Shown here in pieces: positions 53,701 to 61,987 of a DNA stretch of 64,000 nucleotides (position 1 is the stretch's first letter; each line of letters begins with the position of its first letter). This DNA comes from an uncultured Arachnia sp. (GTDB lineage: Bacteria > Actinomycetota > Actinomycetes > Propionibacteriales > Propionibacteriaceae). Under the pieces are notes generated by a model. The model was given only the letters and a program-made list of their open reading frames with translations, did no database searches and had not been told where the DNA came from. A program made the position numbers and the translations under genes. Where the stretch lies: assembly GCA_947499145.1 (NCBI GenBank), contig CANMNB010000008.1, positions 275,438 through 339,437 on the forward strand, written 5' to 3'.

Positions 53701-53711
53701 TCGAACGTCAC
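50706..53711 (-). CDS. lacZ: Beta-galactosidase, glycoside hydrolase family 2
   Basis: Enzyme of 1001 residues, close to E. coli LacZ in length and domain order: sugar-binding domain with WKFHYAKNP and VPAHIQLQGYDRPQY, immunoglobulin-like domains, TIM barrel with RTSHYPN, acid/base Glu in MWSCGNES (about 442) and nucleophile in FILCEYAHAMGN (about 512), then a domain 4-5 region ending in Bgal small chain features (MLTWYGEGPDECYVDR). No signal peptide, so it hydrolyses imported galactosides. The start is a GTG at 53711 overlapping the permease stop (GTGA). Last gene of the uptake operon. Confidence 0.96.
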   Translation of the reverse strand: MTFDPSRSADPTFVAENRMPFHSDHRWFCDADEARLGDSSFEQSLNGTWKFHYAKNPALAPQGFEALDFDADAWDDIPVPAHIQLQGYDRPQYANVQHPWDGFEDIQPGEIPTRFNPVGSYVTHFTLGRPLADGERLSVSFKGAESSIALWLNGTYVGYGTDAFTPSEFDLTDHLVDGENRLAAQVYKWSGQAWIEDQDFYRFSGIFRDVVLLRRPAVHAEDLRITTDVADDLAAATVRLAVKLDGEGSVRATLEGVGELEPGDDGVLRVAVDGPRLWSAEDPQLYGLTVEVLDSSGAVTEVIPQQVGIRRFGIEDGVLKINGQRVVFNGVNRHEFGLQGRVMTREQTEADLKAMKLANINAVRTSHYPNNSFLYELCDIYGLYVIDEMNLESHGMWDAVRFGRIPIDQAVPGDLPEWRDTLLARAASMVERDKNHASIVMWSCGNESFGGANLRDVADWFRSVDDRPVHYEGVTWDPRYPETTDVVSQMYTPAATIEEFLRENRDKPFILCEYAHAMGNSFGAVDKYVELAHREPLFQGGFIWDFADQAIPMTDRHGKQYFGYGGDNLEAPHDAEFSGNGIYFADHSPTPRIQEVRKVYQGLKIAVEEGSFDVTNRFLFTNTDAYDCVVTLSREGRVLAEGTVGTTVAPGQTARYDLPVELPSAAGEYAVDVSFRLKEATRWAPAGHEVAFEQGVFRVDGGEVRPTAPAPEVVDGIHNIGVRGRHFTALFSKLYGGLVSYRYGLTPDGGRELLRSIPKPNFWHAPTSNERGWGMPFRDGQWLLASRYAKAADGGPQVTERDGAVEVRYTYLLPSEPAGECDVAYLVDGDGRVEVTLTVRPGDGLPDMPEFGMLFTADADYGMLTWYGEGPDECYVDRRLGARLGVYSGDVSDQLTPYIRPQESGSHTGVRWATVTDAQGAGLRFEADQPMEFSALPWTPFEVENAAHPVDLPPIQRTVIRPALMRRGVGGDDSWGSMTHPEYRLPDGKELTFRFSFQGVL

Positions 53712-54529
53712 TTGATGGCTCCTGTGATTCCCTGGGCGAACTGGCGCTGGAGGACGAGGAAGATCACCATCGCGGGGAGCGAGGCGATCAGCACCGCCAG
53801 CATGAGCACGCCGTAGTCGGTGACGTATCCGGCGCGCAGGTTGGAGATGAGCATGGGCATGGTCTGGTTCGCATTGTTGACGATGATCACCCGCGGCCAG
53901 AGGAAGTTGTTCCAGGAGAACATGAACGTGATGACGGCGGCGGCGGCCAGCGTCGACTTCATGGTGGGCAGGAAGATCCGGAAGAAGATCGCGATCTCGC
54001 TCAGCCCGTCGAGGCGGGCGGCCTCCACGATCTCGTGCGGGAACGAGCGCGCGGCCTGCCGGAACAGCAGGACCAGCAGGGGGGTGGCGATGAACGGCAC
54101 GACGACGGCGAACCACGAGTTGACCAGTCCGAAGTCGGCGAACATGCGGAACAGGGGGATCATCGTGGCCGCGAACGGGATCATGATCGCGAGCAGGAGG
54201 ACTGCCATGAGGATGTCCTTGCCGCGCGAGTGGAACACCTCGAAGCCGTAGCCGGCGATCGAGCAGACGATGAGCGCCAGGACGGTGGTGCCGATCGCAA
54301 TGATCGACGAGTAGAACATGGCAGAACCGATGTCCTGCTGGGCCGTGAGCTTCGAGAAGTTCTCGAACAAGTGCGTGCCGGGCAGCAGCTTGGAGCCCAG
54401 CACCTCCTGGCTGGTGTTCGTCGACGAGACCACCATGAAGTACAGCGGGAACAACGACAGGATCGCGGAGACGGTCAGGAACGCGTAGCCGGGGACGCGA
54501 CGGAGCTGGGTCCTAGTCACGCTTGTCAC
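53708..54529 (-). CDS. Carbohydrate ABC transporter permease (MalG/LacG-like)
   Basis: Inner-membrane permease of 273 residues with six transmembrane segments and the EAA loop EAARLDGLSEIAIFFRIFLP for contact with the ATPase. The start is a GTG at 54529, which overlaps the upstream permease by 17 bases; a GTG at 54520 is an alternative. No ATPase gene lies in this operon, so a shared MsiK-type ATPase encoded elsewhere is likely. It should import a galactoside. Confidence 0.94.
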   Translation of the reverse strand: MTSVTRTQLRRVPGYAFLTVSAILSLFPLYFMVVSSTNTSQEVLGSKLLPGTHLFENFSKLTAQQDIGSAMFYSSIIAIGTTVLALIVCSIAGYGFEVFHSRGKDILMAVLLLAIMIPFAATMIPLFRMFADFGLVNSWFAVVVPFIATPLLVLLFRQAARSFPHEIVEAARLDGLSEIAIFFRIFLPTMKSTLAAAAVITFMFSWNNFLWPRVIIVNNANQTMPMLISNLRAGYVTDYGVLMLAVLIASLPAMVIFLVLQRQFAQGITGAIK

Positions 54530-55478
54530 CCACCTTCATCTGGAATGCTGCGAGGATCGCGACCATCACGAGGATCACGTAGGACAGGGCGGCGCCGTAG
54601 CCGAAGTTGGGGTTCCGCTGGAACGACACCTCGAACAGGTAGTGCGACATCGTCATCGATGTGTACGCGGGACCACCCTGGGTCAGGTTCCACGACTCGT
54701 CGAACAGCTGCAGGGTGCCGTTGGTGGAGAGGATGGCGGTGAGCAGGATCATCGGCTTCAGCTGCGGGATGGTCACGTACCAGAACGTCTTGAGCGAGTT
54801 GGCGCCGTCGATCTTGGCCGCCTCGATCGACGAATGGTCGATGTTCTGCAGCGCGGCCAGGTAGAAGACCATGTTGTAGCCGGTCCAGCGCCAGAGCAGG
54901 CCGAGGATGATGACGAACCGGGCGGTGTCGGTCTCACCCAGCCAGTTGATCGGTGAGTCGATGAACCCGAGCCACAGCAGCGCGTCGTTGGCGAAGCCGT
55001 CGGTGGCGAACATCGTTCGGAACACCAGGGAGTAGCTCACCAGCGACACGGCGGCAGGAAGGAAGATCGCGGTGCGCCAGAACGCCTTGAACCTCAGGTT
55101 GGGGTCGTTCAGGAGGTTGGCGAGGATCAGCGCCAGGACCAGCATGATCGGTACCTGCACGATCAGGTACAGGAACGTGTTGGTGACGGTCAGCTTGAAG
55201 ATGTCGTCGCTGAACAGCCGCTCGTAGTTGAACCAGAGCGGGTCGGCGTAGTCCATGCGGCTCCCGCGCCCCGTCTGGAGGGAGAGCAGGAAGGCGCGAA
55301 ACATCGGGTAGAAGTTCATCCAGAGGATGAGGAGGGCGGCCGGGAGGAGGAACATCCAGCCGGTCAGGTTGCGGCGCTGCTCGATGCCGAAGCGGCCGCG
55401 TGTGCGCGCGGGCCCGGAGCCCGCCTCGTCAGGTGGGGCGACGCTCCGTCGTTCCGCCACCGAGGTGCTGCGTGACAT
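54513..55478 (-). CDS. Carbohydrate ABC transporter permease (MalF/LacF-like)
   Basis: Permease of 321 residues. A polar N-terminus of about 38 residues precedes a first membrane helix (GWMFLLPAALLILWMNFYPMF), and five more follow. The EAA loop is IEAAKIDGANSLKTFWYVTIP. It partners with the MalG-like protein encoded next. It lies 70 bp after the binding-protein gene, with a strong hairpin between them. Confidence 0.94.
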   Translation of the reverse strand: MSRSTSVAERRSVAPPDEAGSGPARTRGRFGIEQRRNLTGWMFLLPAALLILWMNFYPMFRAFLLSLQTGRGSRMDYADPLWFNYERLFSDDIFKLTVTNTFLYLIVQVPIMLVLALILANLLNDPNLRFKAFWRTAIFLPAAVSLVSYSLVFRTMFATDGFANDALLWLGFIDSPINWLGETDTARFVIILGLLWRWTGYNMVFYLAALQNIDHSSIEAAKIDGANSLKTFWYVTIPQLKPMILLTAILSTNGTLQLFDESWNLTQGGPAYTSMTMSHYLFEVSFQRNPNFGYGAALSYVILVMVAILAAFQMKVGDKRD

Positions 55479-55498
55479 GGTCAGGTCCCTTCAGGCAC

Positions 55499-55527
55499 GG
55501 GTGGGGGCCGGTGACCGGCCCCCACCC
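55499..55527. terminator. Intercistronic hairpin after the sugar-binding gene
   Basis: GGGTGGGGGCCGGT and ACCGGCCCCCACCC form a 14-bp perfect inverted repeat around one base, so the real loop opens a few pairs. It lies between the binding-protein and permease genes, where such hairpins usually stabilise the upstream mRNA or partly end transcription so the binding protein is made in excess. Confidence 0.65.
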
Positions 55528-55548
55528 ACGGTGGTTGTCAGCGGTGGG

Positions 55549-56868
55549 TCACCCCATCGCGAACTCGACGTTGGCCTGGGCCTCCTCGAGAGCGGTGTTG
55601 GGGTCGGTGCCGTCCATGATCTTGGTGACGGCGGCGCTCACGGCGTCGCGGCCCTCGTAGTAGTAGGCACCGGTGTTGTTGCTGGGGACCTGCTCGGCGT
55701 ACTCGATCACCTTGGTGAACACCGGCTCACCACCGAAGTACTCGTGCGCCTCGGCGTAGACGTCGCTCTCGGCTGCCGGCAGCCAGTTGGCGACCGCACC
55801 GGAAGCGGGAAGGATGGTGTCGTACAGTTCCGCGGAGCCGGCGAAGGTCTTGTTCAGGAAGTCGGCGGCGAGCTCCTTGTCGGCGTTGGAGCTGATGGCC
55901 CACGACGAGCCACCGTTGGCGGTGTAGTTGGTGGCTCCGTCGATGTCCGAGAACTTGGGCACGTTGGTGATGCCCCACAGGCCCGACTGGTCCTCGGCGC
56001 TCTGGATGGAGCCCATGATCCAGACACCCTGCATGGTGCCGGCCACGTTGCCGTTGACGAAGGAGCCGATGTACTCGTCCCACGAGTTGACCTCGAGGAA
56101 GATGCCCTTTTCGACGAGCTCCTGGTAGACCTCGATGGACTTCAACAGGGCCTCGTTGCCGACGATGGTGGGGTTGCCCTCCTCGTCGAACAGGCTGGCA
56201 CCCGCGGACTGGAGCATCATCATGATCGTGTCGGAGGCGCCTGCCTGGCCGGACATCAGCGGCTTGCCCGTCTTGGCCAGGACGTCCTCACCCTTGGTGA
56301 TGAAGTCCTCCCACGTGATGTCGGTGAAGTCGTCGAGTGTGTACCCGGCCTCCTCGAGCACGTCGGTGCGCAGGGCGAAGATGGCAGTGCCGTTGTCGAA
56401 GGGGACGCCATAGTGCTCGTCGTCGATGACCGAGTACGAGACCACGCCGTCCGGGAACTGGCTGAAGTCGATCTCGGTGTCATCGAGCGGCACCACGAGG
56501 TCGGGGTAGTTGATGACGTTCTTCTGGAACGCGTTGTTCTGCATCAGGAAGATGTCGGGGAGCTCGCCCAACTCCTGGGACTGGGCGAGGGTGGTGAGCT
56601 TGGTCTGCAGGTCATCCCAAGGGACTTCCTCGATCTCGACCTCGACGTCGGGATTCTCCGCCTGGTAGATCTTCTCGGCCTCCTCCATCGCGTAGATGTT
56701 GAATGCCGGGTCCCAGGTCCAGACGGTGAGGGTGCCGCCGCCCTCGGCCGGGTTGCCGTCGCCGTTGGCGTCGTCAGGGGTGTCGCCGGTGTCGCCGCCG
56801 CAGGCCGCGGCCGCGAGTGCGAGCGGGGTGAGCAGCGAGATGGCTGCGAGCTTCTTCCACTTCGTCAT
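55549..56868 (-). CDS. Sugar ABC transporter substrate-binding lipoprotein
   Basis: Extracellular solute-binding protein (family 1) of 439 residues. The signal MTKWKKLAAISLLTPLALAAAACGG ends in a lipobox with Cys23. The mature part starts with an Asp/Gly-rich linker, then LTVWTWDPAFN and later GVPFDNGTAIFALRTDVLEEAGY and TANGGSSWAISSNADKELAADFL, typical of maltose/lactose-type binders. It heads the operon with two permeases and lacZ and is probably the beta-galactoside receptor. A LacI-type operator lies 89 bp upstream. Confidence 0.94.
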   Translation of the reverse strand: MTKWKKLAAISLLTPLALAAAACGGDTGDTPDDANGDGNPAEGGGTLTVWTWDPAFNIYAMEEAEKIYQAENPDVEVEIEEVPWDDLQTKLTTLAQSQELGELPDIFLMQNNAFQKNVINYPDLVVPLDDTEIDFSQFPDGVVSYSVIDDEHYGVPFDNGTAIFALRTDVLEEAGYTLDDFTDITWEDFITKGEDVLAKTGKPLMSGQAGASDTIMMMLQSAGASLFDEEGNPTIVGNEALLKSIEVYQELVEKGIFLEVNSWDEYIGSFVNGNVAGTMQGVWIMGSIQSAEDQSGLWGITNVPKFSDIDGATNYTANGGSSWAISSNADKELAADFLNKTFAGSAELYDTILPASGAVANWLPAAESDVYAEAHEYFGGEPVFTKVIEYAEQVPSNNTGAYYYEGRDAVSAAVTKIMDGTDPNTALEEAQANVEFAMG

Positions 56869-56956
56869 TGAGGACTTCCTTCGAGTCGCTGGTGGACTGT
56901 GCCGAGGTGACGGGTCGGCTTTCCCGGATGAGCCCCGCTGACGTCGAGGGACTCAT

Positions 56957-56968
56957 GTTTACGTAAAC
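56957..56968. promoter_or_regulatory. LacI-family operator 1
   Basis: GTTTACGTAAAC is a perfect 12-bp palindrome with the central CG step typical of LacI-family sites, between the binding-protein gene and its divergent LacI-type regulator. It probably represses the uptake operon. Confidence 0.8.
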
Positions 56969-57054
56969 GTAGCACCAGCGCCGCCGGGTGTCAGAGACTC
57001 CGCATAACAGTCAGATAACGATTTTGGCCGAACAATTGCGGATCGCGTTTCCGG

Positions 57055-57072
57055 GATGTTCACCTAAACATC
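57055..57072. promoter_or_regulatory. LacI-family operator 2 (imperfect)
   Basis: GATGTTCACCTAAACATC: outer six bases on each side pair perfectly, the centre is degenerate. It lies 25 bp before the regulator start and shares TGTT/AAAC with operator 1, so it may mediate autoregulation. Confidence 0.6.
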
Positions 57073-57097
57073 ATCGCGGCCGTCTAGACTCCCCGAC

Positions 57098-58132
57098 ATG
57101 CGCGGATCAGGCCCGCGGGGCCGCAAGACCGGGCCGTCGATCCAGGACGTCGCCCGGCTGGCCGGCGTGTCCGCGCAGACCGTCTCCCGCGTCTCCACCG
57201 GGTCCCAGCCAGTCCGCCCCGCGACGCGAGCCTTGGTCCTCGACGCAATGGCCCAGCTCGGCTACAGCCCAAATCGGGCGGCCCGGGCACTGCGCAACGG
57301 CACCTTCGGCACCATCGGGATCCTGGCCCACCGCTACGAGCGCACCGGGGAAGCCCTGAGCACGGCGGCCGTCGTCGAGGCCGCCGAAGAGAACGGCTAC
57401 GCGGTCTCGCTCGTCTCGATCACCACCCCCGATGCGGACCACTGGGAACAGGGCGCCCACCGCATCTCGCACCAGGCGATCGACGGGCTCATCATCATCC
57501 GCGCCGAGACCGCGACTCCGGACACACTGACGCTCCCGGCCGGGATGCCGGTGGCGGTGTCCGACTCGCGGCTGATCGGGCACTACCCGGCCGTCACCGC
57601 GGACCAGATCGGCGGCAGCGCCGCCGCAACCCAGCACCTGCTGGACCTGGGGCATGCCACGGTGCACCACATCGCGGGACCCGAGGACTCCGAGCCGGCG
57701 TTCATCCGAAAGTCCTCCTGGCGGCGCACCCTCGAGGCAGCGGGAATCCGCGCGCCGGAGCCGTGGCAGGGCGACTGGACGCCCCGGTCGGGGTACGAGG
57801 TGGGCAAGCTGATCGCCGCGGATCCGGACGTGACCGCGGTCTACAGCGCGAACGACGAGATGGCATTCGGGCTGCTGCGCGCCCTGCACGAGGCCGGGTG
57901 TCGCGTGCCGGAAGACGTCTCCGTCGTGGGGTTCGACGGGATCGCCGTCGGCGAGTTCGCGTACCCGCCGCTGACCACCGTGAAACAGGACTTCCACGCG
58001 ATCGGCCACGAACTCGTCGACATCCTGCTGCGACAGATCCGCGGCCACGGCACGGGCTACCGTCCCCCGGACCGGACCGTGGTGCCCACCGAGTTCATCC
58101 TGCGGGCGACGACCGCCCCGCCCGGCGGGTAA
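57098..58132 (+). CDS. LacI-family transcriptional regulator of the galactoside operon
   Basis: Repressor of 344 residues. The helix-turn-helix and hinge are IQDVARLAGVSAQTVSRVST and LGYSPNRAARALR, followed by a periplasmic-binding-like effector domain (TIGILAHRYERTGEAL, YSANDEMAFGLLRALHEAG, VVGFDGIAVGEFAYPPLTTVKQDF). It is divergent from the uptake operon with two candidate operators between, so it most likely responds to a galactoside or derived sugar. Confidence 0.95.
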   Translation: MRGSGPRGRKTGPSIQDVARLAGVSAQTVSRVSTGSQPVRPATRALVLDAMAQLGYSPNRAARALRNGTFGTIGILAHRYERTGEALSTAAVVEAAEENGYAVSLVSITTPDADHWEQGAHRISHQAIDGLIIIRAETATPDTLTLPAGMPVAVSDSRLIGHYPAVTADQIGGSAAATQHLLDLGHATVHHIAGPEDSEPAFIRKSSWRRTLEAAGIRAPEPWQGDWTPRSGYEVGKLIAADPDVTAVYSANDEMAFGLLRALHEAGCRVPEDVSVVGFDGIAVGEFAYPPLTTVKQDFHAIGHELVDILLRQIRGHGTGYRPPDRTVVPTEFILRATTAPPGG

Positions 58133-58136
58133 CGCC

Positions 58137-59048
58137 TCAGACCAGCACGTCCTTGCGGCGGAATGCCCACACGGCCAACGCTGTGACGACGATGAGGATG
58201 ATCGCCGCGTAGTTGAACGACTGCCAGAACGTCAGGATCGTCTCCAGCTCGTAGGACTCGGGACCCCAGTGCTCGTAGCTCCCGTCCACCAGCGTCACGA
58301 GGTTCGGCCACGGCATCAGACGCAGCACCAGGGATGCGCTCGGCAGGGACGAGCTCACCACCAGGGACCCGAAGGCCACGGCCATGATCAGCCCGCCCGC
58401 CCAACCGGAGGACCCGAGACCCAACGTCGCCGCGGCACCGAGGAGGGCGAGCATGGCACCGACGAGCAGGAGGCGCAGTATCGCGAGCGGCAGTTCCGGA
58501 CCGGCCGTGACGTCGTCGGCGCCTCTCATCAGGAGGTGGCTGAGGGTGCCGATGATGACGGTACTTGCCGCGAAGGTGAGCGCGATCAACGCTCCCCCGG
58601 CCACGGCCGCCGTCACTTTGGTGACGAAGGTCCGGTTGCGTTCCGGGGTGAAGGTGAGCTGCGTCCCGAGCGTCCCGGCGTTGATCTCGCCGCCCACCAT
58701 CCCGATCCCGAGGAAGAGCGACCCGATGAGCGCCACGAAGGAGCCGCCGAACAGGGAGTTGTCCAGGTAGTCGGCGTAGCTCCACACCTCACGCTCGTAC
58801 TGGTCCCGCGTCGGGCGGGGCCAGTCCCCACAGTCTGCGGGCTCGTCCCCGCATGCCTCCTCCCAGGCCACGAGCTCATTCTCGTGGATCTGCTGCGCCT
58901 CCTGCTGCTCAGCGACGGACAGGGGCTCGGTGAGACCCAGATTCGTGAGTGTGACGATGGCACCCAGCGCCGCGACTCCGAGCAGCAGCGCCCACAGGAT
59001 GCGCCGGCTGACGAGGCGCAGGAACTCGGCTGTGAGCAGGTCGGTCAT
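58137..59048 (-). CDS. ABC transporter permease (ABC-2 exporter type)
   Basis: Membrane protein of 303 residues with about six hydrophobic segments. After the first helix comes a polar loop of about 70 residues (TEPLSVAEQQEAQQIHENEL through YEREVWSYADYL) with a Cys pair (ACGDEPADCG), probably outside. GGEINAGTLGTQLTFTPERNR is the conserved ABC-2 cytoplasmic loop. It is coupled by ATGA overlap to the upstream ATPase and ends 4 bp from the LacI-type gene, convergent. Confidence 0.9.
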   Translation of the reverse strand: MTDLLTAEFLRLVSRRILWALLLGVAALGAIVTLTNLGLTEPLSVAEQQEAQQIHENELVAWEEACGDEPADCGDWPRPTRDQYEREVWSYADYLDNSLFGGSFVALIGSLFLGIGMVGGEINAGTLGTQLTFTPERNRTFVTKVTAAVAGGALIALTFAASTVIIGTLSHLLMRGADDVTAGPELPLAILRLLLVGAMLALLGAAATLGLGSSGWAGGLIMAVAFGSLVVSSSLPSASLVLRLMPWPNLVTLVDGSYEHWGPESYELETILTFWQSFNYAAIILIVVTALAVWAFRRKDVLV

Positions 59049-60022
59049 GACGCCACCTCCTGCTGTCGGCCCTGGGTGGCGGTGAGGTGCTCGCCCGCGG
59101 TCAGCCCCAGGAAGACCTGCTCCAGGGTGGAGCTCTCCAGGCCGAGCCGACTGGGCCAGACGTCGACGGCACCGAGCACGCGGGCGACGTCGGATGGGTC
59201 CGGCGATTGCTGGTCACGTCGAACGACGTGCAGTTGCCCGCCGACGACGCGGGGAGAGTAGCCACCCACCCGCAGCGCCTCGAAGGCGACGCACTGGTCG
59301 TCCACCTCGACGACGACGTGCGCACCACCGTCGGCGAGGAACTGGCCCAGCTCCCCCTCCGCCAAGACACGGCCGCGGCCAATGATGGACACGGTGTCGG
59401 CGATCTGTTCGATCTCCGAGAGCAGGTGGCTGGAGACCAGTACGGTGCGGCCGGAGTCGGCCAACGCCCGCATGGTGGTGCGGATCTCCTGGATGCCGGC
59501 CGGGTCCAGCCCATTGGTCGGCTCGTCGAAGATGAACAGCTCCGGCTCCTTGAGCAGGGTCGCGGCGATGGCCATGCGCTGCTTCATCCCCAGTGAGCAC
59601 TGGTGGTAGCGGCTCTCCGCGCGACCGCCCAGTCCCACCTCCAGCAGGACCTCGGTGACCCGACGCGTGGGGACGCCGATCGAGGTGGCGAGGATCTCCA
59701 GGTTCCGCCGGAGCGTCATCGTCGGGTAGAAGGCCGGCGACTCGACAATGGCACCCACCCGGCCGATTACCTCCGGAAGACGCGCGGGCACGGGGACGCC
59801 GAACAGCTCCATGGACCCCGCATTGGCCTGCAGGAGGCCGAGCAACAGCCGGATGGTCGTGGTCTTGCCGGAGCCGTTGGGCCCGAGCAGGGCATGCACC
59901 CCGCCCAGCGGGATGTTGAGGTCCAGCCCCGAGACTGCGACGGTGCTGCGGAACCGCTTGGTGAGGCCGCGCGTGCGGACGGCCCACGCCGCCGGCTCGC
60001 GAGTCCATCGATGGTGCGTCAT
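59045..60022 (-). CDS. ABC transporter ATP-binding protein
   Basis: ATPase of 325 residues. Walker A GPNGSGKTT, signature CSLGMKQRMAIA, Walker B LFIFDEPTNGLD and H-loop VSSHLLSE are present, with a C-terminal extension of about 90 residues. The ATG at 60022 was chosen because the conserved fold begins there; the same frame stays open far upstream across the next gene. BcrA-like exporter ATPase with the permease that follows; substrate unknown. Confidence 0.95.
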   Translation of the reverse strand: MTHHRWTREPAAWAVRTRGLTKRFRSTVAVSGLDLNIPLGGVHALLGPNGSGKTTTIRLLLGLLQANAGSMELFGVPVPARLPEVIGRVGAIVESPAFYPTMTLRRNLEILATSIGVPTRRVTEVLLEVGLGGRAESRYHQCSLGMKQRMAIAATLLKEPELFIFDEPTNGLDPAGIQEIRTTMRALADSGRTVLVSSHLLSEIEQIADTVSIIGRGRVLAEGELGQFLADGGAHVVVEVDDQCVAFEALRVGGYSPRVVGGQLHVVRRDQQSPDPSDVARVLGAVDVWPSRLGLESSTLEQVFLGLTAGEHLTATQGRQQEVAS

Positions 60023-60081
60023 GGCACCCAACCTAGGGTTCGCCGGCCCGGGTCCGCATCGGCCCAACGGCGTCGACCGCG

Positions 60082-61521
60082 TCAGACCGTGGTCGCGGAT
60101 CGCTCGAGGACGGGGGTGGCGTCGCGGCGCAGTCGACGCCACAGCAGCCAGCCCGGGAACGCCAACAACGCCATGGCCGCGTAGGGGGCCATCACGTCCT
60201 GCAGGGCGGGGATGACACCGGCCAGCACGACTGCCAGCAACCAGGCGTGCTGCCACAGCAGGCGCGGCCGGGCCAGCGCGACGAACGGCACCACCCAGGT
60301 GAGGTACCAGGGCTGCAGCGCCGGGCCGAGGACGGCGAAGGCCAACAGGCTTCCCGACGCCACGAGCCATGGCCGCCCGGCTGAGGTCGGCGGCCTCGGA
60401 CCCGCCCTGAGCACCAGGACCACGACGGCGGCGAGCACCAGTCCGAAGCTCACGCCCGTCAGGACGGTCACGATGGTCTCCTCGGGCAGCAGCTCGTGGA
60501 AGCGGGCGAAGGACGCCACCCAGGAGATGGGCGTGTTCGACGTCGCCTCCAGTGGGCTGCCGGCCGTCGGGTTGCGCCAGCCGAGTCCCAGCCCCGTGAC
60601 CCACGCGATCACCGCAAACGCGGCGATCGCCACCACACCGGCGGCCACGGCACGCCTCGCCAACCCCCACCAGGTGCGCAGGTGTAAGGGGAGGTGTGGT
60701 GCGGCGGCCGACCAGGCCAGCGCGACGACGCCCAGCCCGGCGAGCGCCGCGGACTGCTTGACAGACATCGCAATTCCGATCAGTGCACCGCCCAGGAGCA
60801 TGCCCCGCCAGCCGCGCCAGGCCGCGTCGTGTGCGGCCAGGAACGCCCACGCGATCAGGGCGACCATCACCGCATCGTTGTGGATCCCACCCACCCACTG
60901 CACCAGGATGAGCGGATTGGACAGGCCCGCCCACAGCACGGTCGACGACGGAATCCGGGCCCGCCGCGCGAGCATCGGGAGCAGCACGGCCATCGCGACC
61001 AGCGCCAGCACGTTCGGCACCCGCATGGCGATGGCGGTCCAGTAGAGGTCGCTGTCGGTGAGCCGGGTGACCCACTCGAAGACCTTCAACGACAGCGGCG
61101 GGTAGACCGACGTGGTCTCGAACCAGTGGACGCCCACGAGCAGGCCCGGGAGGTCGGCGTCGCCGGACGGGACCGTGTACGGGTCGTGGCCGTGGCGGAG
61201 CAGCCACCCCTGGGCGGCGTAGGAGTATGCGTCGCGGCTGTGCATGGGCGGCACCAGGAGCATGGGCAGGGACCACAGCGCTGCTGTCAGCCGCGGACGT
61301 CGCCACCGGGGGCCCAGCTTCCACCAGGCCCACAGCAGCAGCGCGTGGCCGGGCAGGGTGACCAGCGCCCGCCACGGTTCGGCGCCCACCTCGAGGAGGC
61401 CGTCGGTGTCGAGTGTGGTCGCCGTCGCCACCAGCAGTATCCCGGCCAGACCGGCGAGCACCCACCACCACCCTGCGGCAGGCGGCGCCGACGTCGTCGG
61501 CGGCGGGGACGGCGTGGTCAC
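60082..61521 (-). CDS. Polyprenol-phosphomannose-dependent alpha-1,6-mannosyltransferase (MptB-like)
   Basis: GT-C glycosyltransferase of 479 residues with about 12 transmembrane helices. The first extracytoplasmic loop has HSRDAYSYAAQGWLLRHGHD with the Arg-Asp acidic pair, and DADLPGLLVGVHWFE through TSVYPPLSLK follows, matching MptA/MptB. Such enzymes extend mannan backbones of lipomannan type. A GH76 alpha-1,6-mannanase-like fusion is encoded at 25904-27538, so the cell probably makes an alpha-1,6-mannan. The gene is 59 bp upstream of the ABC ATPase and not clearly linked to it. Confidence 0.83.
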   Translation of the reverse strand: MTTPSPPPTTSAPPAAGWWWVLAGLAGILLVATATTLDTDGLLEVGAEPWRALVTLPGHALLLWAWWKLGPRWRRPRLTAALWSLPMLLVPPMHSRDAYSYAAQGWLLRHGHDPYTVPSGDADLPGLLVGVHWFETTSVYPPLSLKVFEWVTRLTDSDLYWTAIAMRVPNVLALVAMAVLLPMLARRARIPSSTVLWAGLSNPLILVQWVGGIHNDAVMVALIAWAFLAAHDAAWRGWRGMLLGGALIGIAMSVKQSAALAGLGVVALAWSAAAPHLPLHLRTWWGLARRAVAAGVVAIAAFAVIAWVTGLGLGWRNPTAGSPLEATSNTPISWVASFARFHELLPEETIVTVLTGVSFGLVLAAVVVLVLRAGPRPPTSAGRPWLVASGSLLAFAVLGPALQPWYLTWVVPFVALARPRLLWQHAWLLAVVLAGVIPALQDVMAPYAAMALLAFPGWLLWRRLRRDATPVLERSATTV

Positions 61522-61612
61522 GGGGGCCTCTCTGTGATGCGGCGGGGCTGGGTCAGCTTAACCGGGCGGTCACCCCCGGGGCCGGAACCCGGGCAGCGAC
61601 TAACCTTGCGCC

Positions 61613-61987
61613 ATGAGGATCTCGATGTGCAGCATCCACGTGTCGGACCCGGCGCACGCGTTCCGGTTCTACACCGACGTGCTGGGCTTCGACACCTACG
61701 CCACGATGCCCGAGCACAACGTCTACATCGTCCGCGCGCCCGGCCAGGACGTCGGACTGCTGCTGGAACCCATCGACGACGACGTCACCCGCGCCTACAC
61801 GCGAAAGCTGCGCCAGGACGCGATCCCGGTCATCGTTTTCGGGGTCGAGGACCTCGACGCGGAGGTGGAGCGGCTGCGAGCACGCGGAGTCGCCGTCGGA
61901 AAGATCTTCGAGGACCCGTCTGGCCGCGGGGTGAACATCGACGACAGCGTCGGCAACGTCGTCCAGATCCACGAGGGGGCAGAATGA
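61613..61987 (+). CDS. VOC-family (glyoxalase/bleomycin-resistance fold) protein
   Basis: Protein of 124 residues with two beta-alpha-beta-beta-beta modules: MRISMCSIHVSDPAHAFRFYTDVLGFD, and the second ending in EDPSGRGVNIDDSVGNVVQI. The metal sites would be His9 and the Glu/Asp in later strands. Substrate unknown. Its stop overlaps the NDH-2 start (ATGA), so the two are coupled. Confidence 0.88.
   Translation: MRISMCSIHVSDPAHAFRFYTDVLGFDTYATMPEHNVYIVRAPGQDVGLLLEPIDDDVTRAYTRKLRQDAIPVIVFGVEDLDAEVERLRARGVAVGKIFEDPSGRGVNIDDSVGNVVQIHEGAE

Noticed and set aside
50691..53816. A 1041-codon plus-strand open frame opposite lacZ
   Set aside because: It is the antisense shadow of a clearly conserved GH2 enzyme; composition (Val/Gly/Asp/Arg-rich) is that of reversed high-GC codons and no domain is recognisable.
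53712..54116. In-frame upstream extension of lacZ
   Set aside because: It lies within the MalG-like permease gene in a different frame; the GTGA overlap at 53711 gives a normal-length enzyme.
60694..61983. A long N-terminal extension in frame with NDH-2
   Set aside because: It runs antisense through the mannosyltransferase gene; the FAD motif and the ATGA overlap with the VOC gene place the start at 61984.
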